A DNA stretch of 63,302 bases from an uncultured Bacilli bacterium (GTDB lineage: Bacteria; Bacillota_I; Bacilli_A; RF39; UBA660): NCBI GenBank assembly GCA_947629255.1, contig CANRDF010000004.1, positions 1 to 63,302 on the forward strand. Direction: 5' to 3'. A program made the position numbers and the translations under genes. Below, piece after piece: positions 58,673 to 63,302 of the stretch. How positions within the stretch are numbered: the first letter of the stretch is position 1; every line of letters starts with the position of its first letter. Below the pieces are notes generated by a model. The model was not told the origin of the DNA and did not search any database. It saw only the letters and a list, made by a program, of their open reading frames with translations.

Positions 58673-59562
58673 TGGAAATATTTTTTATCTTACTTGTTCT
58701 ATGTATCATTGTGGTCATTCCTTGTGTCAAAATTGTTCCTCAATCAAAATCCTATGTGATTGAAAGATTAGGCTCTTATTATACAACTTGGGAACATGGA
58801 GTTCACTTTTTAGTTCCTTTTATGGACCGAATTGTCAATATTGTTTTGTTAAAAGAGATTGTAAGAGACTTTGACCCTCAACCTGTGATTACAAAAGACA
58901 ATGTCACGATGCAAATTGATACCGTTGTGTATTTTCAAATTACGGATGCTAAACTTTATACTTATGGAATTGAGTTTCCGATCAGTGCGATTGAAACACT
59001 TACAGCAACGACCTTACGTAATATTATTGGTGACTTAGAATTAGACCAAACTTTAACAAGTAGAGATATTATTAATACAAAGATGCGTGCAATTTTAGAT
59101 GAAGCAACAGATCCATGGGGAATTAAAGTCAATCGTGTTGAAGTAAAAAACATTTTGCCTCCAAAAGATATTCAAGAAGCCATGGAAAAACAGATGCGTG
59201 CTGAGCGTGAAAGACGTGAAAAAATATTACAAGCAGAAGGAGAGAAAAAATCTTCTATCTTAATTGCTGAAGGAGAAAAAGAAAGTGCCATTTTAAGAGC
59301 AGAAGCTGATAAAGAATCAAGAATTAAAAGGGCAGAAGGAGAAGCTGAAGCCTTACTCAAAATGAAAACGGCCGAGGCAGAAGGAATTCGTTTATTAAGA
59401 GAAGCGAAAGCTGATAAATCGGTTCTTCAATTAAAATCTTATGAAACATTAAGTAAAATGGCAGATGGACAAGCAACCAAAATTATTGTTCCAACTGATT
59501 TACAAAATATTGCCACATTTGGAACTGTTTTACAAGAAACAATGAAAGACAAAGATAAATAA
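58672..59562 (+). CDS. SPFH/stomatin-family protein (QmcA-like)
   Basis: The 296-residue protein has an N-terminal membrane helix (about 2-20), an SPFH domain (VIERLGSYYTTWEHGVHFLVPF, QIDTVVYFQITD, VKNILPP) and a coiled-coil domain with repeated AEGEK/RAEADKES. It organises membrane microdomains. It pairs with the NfeD-like protein in an operon. Ends before a terminator at 59673-59701. Confidence 0.9.
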   Translation: MEIFFILLVLCIIVVIPCVKIVPQSKSYVIERLGSYYTTWEHGVHFLVPFMDRIVNIVLLKEIVRDFDPQPVITKDNVTMQIDTVVYFQITDAKLYTYGIEFPISAIETLTATTLRNIIGDLELDQTLTSRDIINTKMRAILDEATDPWGIKVNRVEVKNILPPKDIQEAMEKQMRAERERREKILQAEGEKKSSILIAEGEKESAILRAEADKESRIKRAEGEAEALLKMKTAEAEGIRLLREAKADKSVLQLKSYETLSKMADGQATKIIVPTDLQNIATFGTVLQETMKDKDK

Positions 59563-59672
59563 GAAAGTTACATTTGCCACTTCAAAAATATTAGTATCTT
59601 TAATGACTCTATCTATATTATAGAAAGTGTGAAATCAATTGTTTACATTTATTAGACATTTTTAAAGAAAAG

Positions 59673-59701
59673 TAAAACCAAAAATAAAAGGTTTTATTTT
59701 T
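59673..59701 (+). terminator. Terminator-like hairpin after the stomatin gene
   Basis: TAAAACC (59673-59679) pairs with GGTTTTA (59690-59696), then T4-5. It lies 110 bases after the stop. Confidence 0.62.
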
Positions 59702-59728
59702 ATGAAAGAAAAAAATGAAGGTATTCTA

Positions 59729-59757
59729 TTGACCGAGTTTTAAAAAATAAGTATAAT
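59729..59757 (+). promoter_or_regulatory. Promoter of surface protein 1
   Basis: TTGACC (59729-59734), 17 bases, TATAAT (59752-59757). The same hexamers and spacing precede the paralog at 61536. Confidence 0.78.
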
Positions 59758-59794
59758 TATTAACATAAGGATATATAGAATATGAGGGATAAAT

Positions 59795-61447
59795 ATGCGA
59801 TTAAGATATAAAATTGGTTTAATAATAGTAGTTTTATCTTTAGCTATATGTTTAATGACCTATCAAAGTTATGCTTTATGGGTAAAAGATATGGTCGCTA
59901 ATCAAGATAATGTTGTAGAGGTAGGCTGCTTTTCTATTAAGTTTGAAGACCAAGATTCGATTTCTTTAAAAAATACTTATCCTGTAAGTGATGATAAAGG
60001 ACTTCAAGGAACTCCTTACACTTTTACTGTTACGAATACTTGTACTGTGGATAGTGAGTTTAAGATTACATTAAATACTCTTAATACCAATCAAATACCT
60101 AAAGGTTCTGTAGTAGTAGGGCATGATGAGGTTACAGGATCGGATATTACATATGATTATGAAGCTTATAATATGAAGGATAAAATTAAGTTTGCTATTT
60201 CAGAAGGTAATGAGGTACCAAGTTCTGGAGAAAATTTAGGGATATTTGCTACTACTCATCAAAATACAGATTTAAGTGAGCTATCTCATATTGTAAATTT
60301 AGAAGAATCGATTATTCTTACCACAGGAATGGTAAAAGGAAAAATTACAGGAGAAGAGGTAGGAGAATCAAAAACTTATCATCTTTATTTATGGTTTGAT
60401 GCTGAGACAGCAGGGAATGAGATTATGAATCAAAAGTTTGAGGCAAGTATCAACATCATAAGTGAAGCTGCAATGCCAGATAAAGTATCTCTTGCAGGGA
60501 TAAGTGTTCCTGTAGTCAAAAAGGGAAATGGACTTTATATGGTAGATCACTCTAATAGTGGAGTTTCTTCAATCGACGATCTTTTACCAGTTGCATCCTA
60601 CACTGCGGATTCAAATAATACTGGATGGCAAATGACAGAGTATCGATATGCAGGGAAAGCATATACAGAAGGAAGCACTAATTATGTTACTAATTATGTT
60701 ACATTTAATAAAGAACTATGGAGAATTATAGGACTTGTAAATGTCTTAGTACCAAAAGAAGATGGAAGTAGAGAAGTAGAACAACGATTAAAAATTATGA
60801 GAAATGAGGACATTGGTAAGTATACTTGGGATGATGATTCAAATGTTTGGGCTCAGTCTACTTTAATGACTTATTTAAATGGAGATTATTATAATGGTGT
60901 TGGAGAAAAATCTTTAACAGATGAAGTATCCAAAGAAATGATTGATGAAAATATTATTTGGAATATTGCGGGAAGTTATCATACAAGTGAGGCATCAGTT
61001 CATAATTGGTATGATTATGAACGTGGTACTGATAGTTATAATCATCAACCTACGGAATGGAAAAAAGAAGATGGAAATAACTTTCATAGTATTGGATTAA
61101 TTTATCCAAGTGATTATGGATTTGCTGCTTCAGGCGGGACCACCGATAGAGAAGTTTGTCTTACTGTTCCACTTGCACATTGGAATGCGGAATGGAATGC
61201 AGAAGAATGTTTAAGTACTACGTGGTTTAATGACAATCATATATGGACTATTACTCAAAGAAGTGACAGTGCTAGAGCATTTCAAATGAACATTGATCAG
61301 CCATTGGGGTTTAATGACGTGACTATTAAAAATATTGTAGTACCTGTTGTTTATTTAAAGAAAAATGTTAAAATCACAGGAGGAAATGGAGAACATGATA
61401 ATCCATATACTTTAGAATTAACAGGTGTAGATGCAGAAGGAGTATAA
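59795..61447 (+). CDS. Secreted surface protein 1 with TasA-like N-terminus
   Basis: The 550-residue protein starts with MRLRYKIGLIIVVLSLAICL, a signal peptide, then SYALWVKDMVANQDNVVEVG and a strand-rich domain (TPYTFTVTNTCTVDSEFKI). These resemble TasA/camelysin-type N-termini, in which mature protein begins shortly after the helix. The C-terminal half (about 240-545) contains ELWRIIGLVNVLVP, LKIMRNE, a SYHTS.. region and ends ITGGNGEHDNPYTLEL, as in surface domains of gut Bacillota. No LPXTG or membrane anchor is visible, so attachment is unknown. GAGGGATAAAT precedes the ATG. A close paralog lies next. Confidence 0.75.
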   Translation: MRLRYKIGLIIVVLSLAICLMTYQSYALWVKDMVANQDNVVEVGCFSIKFEDQDSISLKNTYPVSDDKGLQGTPYTFTVTNTCTVDSEFKITLNTLNTNQIPKGSVVVGHDEVTGSDITYDYEAYNMKDKIKFAISEGNEVPSSGENLGIFATTHQNTDLSELSHIVNLEESIILTTGMVKGKITGEEVGESKTYHLYLWFDAETAGNEIMNQKFEASINIISEAAMPDKVSLAGISVPVVKKGNGLYMVDHSNSGVSSIDDLLPVASYTADSNNTGWQMTEYRYAGKAYTEGSTNYVTNYVTFNKELWRIIGLVNVLVPKEDGSREVEQRLKIMRNEDIGKYTWDDDSNVWAQSTLMTYLNGDYYNGVGEKSLTDEVSKEMIDENIIWNIAGSYHTSEASVHNWYDYERGTDSYNHQPTEWKKEDGNNFHSIGLIYPSDYGFAASGGTTDREVCLTVPLAHWNAEWNAEECLSTTWFNDNHIWTITQRSDSARAFQMNIDQPLGFNDVTIKNIVVPVVYLKKNVKITGGNGEHDNPYTLELTGVDAEGV

Positions 61448-61471
61448 GTTTAAAATATTTTGTTTTTTATA

Positions 61472-61500
61472 TTGACCGATTTGGAAAAAGCAAGTATAAT
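61472..61500 (+). promoter_or_regulatory. Promoter of surface protein 2
   Basis: TTGACC (61472-61477), 17 bases, TATAAT (61495-61500), 35 bases before the start codon; almost identical to that of surface protein 1. Confidence 0.78.
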
Positions 61501-61535
61501 TTTATCATAGGGAAGTATAGATATGAGGGATCATT

Positions 61536-63203
61536 ATGCGATTAAGATATAAAATCGGTTTAATAATAGTAGTTTTATCTATAGCTATATGTTTCATGAC
61601 ATATCAAAGTTATGCTTTATGGATAAAAGATATGGTCGCTAATCAGGATAATGTTGTAGAAGTTGGGTGCTTTTCAGTTGAATATAAAGAAGTACAAGAT
61701 ACACAAATTAATTTGCAAAATACATATCCAGTAAGTGATTCCAAAGGGTTAAGTGGTACCCCCTATACATTTACTATTACAAATACTTGTACTATCGCGG
61801 ATAGTTATATAGTAACGTTAAATACGAAAAAATCAAATCAAATAAAAGCAGGAACAGTAGAAATAGGAAAAGATAATAAAGGAAATTCTCTTACAGAATC
61901 TTTTGAAGCTTATAATATGAAAGATAAAATTAAATATGCCATTTCATTTGTAAATAATGAAGAAACAGAAGATTCTAATAAACCTTCTTCAGGAACAAAT
62001 TTAGGAGAATTTTCTAGAATGGAAGGACATATTAATGAAGATAAATCAGAATTAACAAGTGTAGATGATTTGGATGAATCTATCATTATTGGGAGCGGGA
62101 CTTTAACTGAAAATCAAAGTAGCACCTATCATCTTTATTTATGGTTTGATGCTGAGACCGCAGGGAATGAGATTATGAATCAAAAGTTTGAGGCAAGTAT
62201 TAATGTGATAAGTCGAGCTACTATGCCTGATAATATAGAATTTGCGGGGATTCATCTTCCAGTAGTCAAAACAGGAAATGGGCTTTATATAGTAGATCAC
62301 TCTAATAGTGGAGTTTCTTCTATCGAAGATCTTTTACCAGTTGCATCTTACACTGCAGATAGTGAAAACACTGGATGGCAGATGACAGAGTATCGTTTTG
62401 CAGGGAAAGCATATACAGAAGGAAGTACTGATTATGTTCATAATTATGTTACATTTAATGGAGAACTATGGAGAATTATAGGACTTGTAAATGTCTTAGT
62501 ACCAAAAGAAGATGGAAGTAGAGAAGTAGAACAAAGATTAAAAATTATGAGAAATGAGACCATTGGTAAGTATTCTTGGGATGATGATTCTAATGATTGG
62601 ACTCAATCTACTTTAATGACTTATTTAAATGGAGATTATTATAATGGTGTTGGAGAAAAATCTTTAACAGATGAAGTATCCAAAGAAATGATTGATGAAG
62701 ATATTATTTGGAATATTGGAGGAAGTTCTCACAATAGTTCTACTGTTTACAAATATTATGATTATGAGCGTGGAACGAGTAGCTATAATCATCAACCTAC
62801 AGAATGGAAAAAAGAAGATGGAAATATTTTTCATAGTATAGGTTTAATTTATCCAAGTGATTATGGATTTGCAGCTTCAGGCGGGACCACCGAAAGAGAA
62901 CTTTGCCTTAATGCTCCATTTAATGATTGGGATGCAGAATTGAATACAGTGGAATGTTTAAGTACTACTTGGCTTGACAACAATCATATATGGATATGGA
63001 CAATGACTCCAAGGTCTGATGCTGCGAATAGAGTATTCCAAATGAATGTTGATCAACCTTTAGGCTTCCAAGATGTAGATCGTAAATATGATGTGTTTCC
63101 AGTAGTCTATATTAAGAAAAACGTTAGAATTACAGGAGGAAGCGGAGAACACGATCATCCATATGTTTTAGAATTAAAAGCTGTAGATTCAGAAGGAATG
63201 TAA
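61536..63203 (+). CDS. Secreted surface protein 2, paralog of surface protein 1
   Basis: The 555-residue protein is highly similar to the preceding one in its signal peptide and in the central block. That block contains SSIEDLLPVASYTAD, LWRIIGLVNVLVPKEDGSRE and STLMTYLNGDYYNGVGEKS. It differs in residues around 65-210 and near the end (WLDNNHIWIWTMTPRSDAANR versus WFNDNHIWTITQRSDSAR). The mixture of identical blocks and variable parts suggests recent duplication or gene conversion. GAGGGATCATT precedes the ATG. Confidence 0.75.
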   Translation: MRLRYKIGLIIVVLSIAICFMTYQSYALWIKDMVANQDNVVEVGCFSVEYKEVQDTQINLQNTYPVSDSKGLSGTPYTFTITNTCTIADSYIVTLNTKKSNQIKAGTVEIGKDNKGNSLTESFEAYNMKDKIKYAISFVNNEETEDSNKPSSGTNLGEFSRMEGHINEDKSELTSVDDLDESIIIGSGTLTENQSSTYHLYLWFDAETAGNEIMNQKFEASINVISRATMPDNIEFAGIHLPVVKTGNGLYIVDHSNSGVSSIEDLLPVASYTADSENTGWQMTEYRFAGKAYTEGSTDYVHNYVTFNGELWRIIGLVNVLVPKEDGSREVEQRLKIMRNETIGKYSWDDDSNDWTQSTLMTYLNGDYYNGVGEKSLTDEVSKEMIDEDIIWNIGGSSHNSSTVYKYYDYERGTSSYNHQPTEWKKEDGNIFHSIGLIYPSDYGFAASGGTTERELCLNAPFNDWDAELNTVECLSTTWLDNNHIWIWTMTPRSDAANRVFQMNVDQPLGFQDVDRKYDVFPVVYIKKNVRITGGSGEHDHPYVLELKAVDSEGM

Positions 63204-63239
63204 GTCTAAAAAGTATTTGACTTTACTGTGAATTATATT

Positions 63240-63289
63240 TTAAAATGTCCTATTTTTAAAATTTGATTTATAAGTTAAAATGTCCTATT
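63240..63289. repeat. 15-bp direct repeat at the right edge
   Basis: TTAAAATGTCCTATT occurs at 63240-63254 and at 63275-63289, a 35-bp period. The window ends 13 bases later. Such spaced repeats can mark the end of an insertion sequence or be operators. Confidence 0.55.
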
Positions 63290-63302
63290 AAAAAATAGTA
63301 TT

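Noticed and set aside
59563-59728. Small gene in the gap after the stomatin gene
   Set aside because: No frame with a ribosome binding site; only a terminator-like hairpin is visible.

Overview
The window is 63.3 kb of AT-rich chromosomal DNA using the standard bacterial code (TGA is a stop throughout). It looks like a spore-forming low-GC Bacillota, probably an uncultured gut lineage of Bacilli/Erysipelotrichia type. The evidence is spoVS, a cotJ locus, dacB-spmA-spmB, a gerA/C/B germination operon, RNase Y, a dnaB-dnaI primosome pair and the UPF0154 and UPF0316 families. The lineage assignment is inference. Most genes lie on the + strand and have GGAGG-type ribosome binding sites, U-tract terminators and promoters with 17-bp spacers.

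Layout. 0-12.8 kb is housekeeping: tRNA-Gly, a membrane glycosyltransferase, spoVS, mscL, an Rpn/PD-(D/E)XK nuclease gene with a duplicated 3' end, rny, small membrane proteins, an AI-2E-family permease, a dNMP-kinase-like gene, an unusually short alaS, a pentapeptide-repeat protein, a phosphoesterase and a CPBP protease. 12.8-30.6 kb is one large secretion/pilus locus. It holds a 1338-residue Cys-rich secreted protein, two SAF/CpaB proteins, a CpaF/TadA ATPase, TadB- and TadC-like platform proteins, two mini-pilins, two TadE/F-like pseudopilins and a TadZ/CpaE-like protein. It also holds a SpoIID-lysozyme-M23 fusion, a lipoprotein and a VirD4/TraG coupling ATPase. It therefore combines a Tad-type engine with conjugation-type parts, but has no relaxase, VirB4, integrase or prepilin peptidase. 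30.7-34.4 kb holds a rhodanese, rmuC, uppP and a small membrane/lipoprotein operon. 34.9-45.8 kb holds a P-type ATPase, cotJ, two thioredoxin-fold membrane proteins, trmL, dacB-spmAB and a glucosaminidase.

This 34.9-45.8 kb block is bracketed by copies of a compact element that I read as a type I toxin-antitoxin module. Copy A (34.5-34.8 kb, inverted) and copies B and C (46.0-46.7 kb) each encode a 33-38 residue hydrophobic peptide. Each peptide message converges on, and overlaps at its 3' end, an antisense RNA with its own promoter. A fourth copy (D, 45.83-45.98 kb) keeps only the antisense RNA. I do not recognise the peptides as belonging to a named family. This and the Tad/VirD4 hybrid are the two most interesting items.

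46.8-59.6 kb returns to core genes: dnaB-dnaI, feoA-feoB, tRNA-Thr, the ger operon, a rumA-type 23S rRNA methyltransferase, corA and NfeD-stomatin. 59.8-63.2 kb holds two paralogous secreted surface proteins with TasA-like N-termini, each with its own near-identical promoter. The last 60 bases contain a 15-bp direct repeat that could mark the start of another element.
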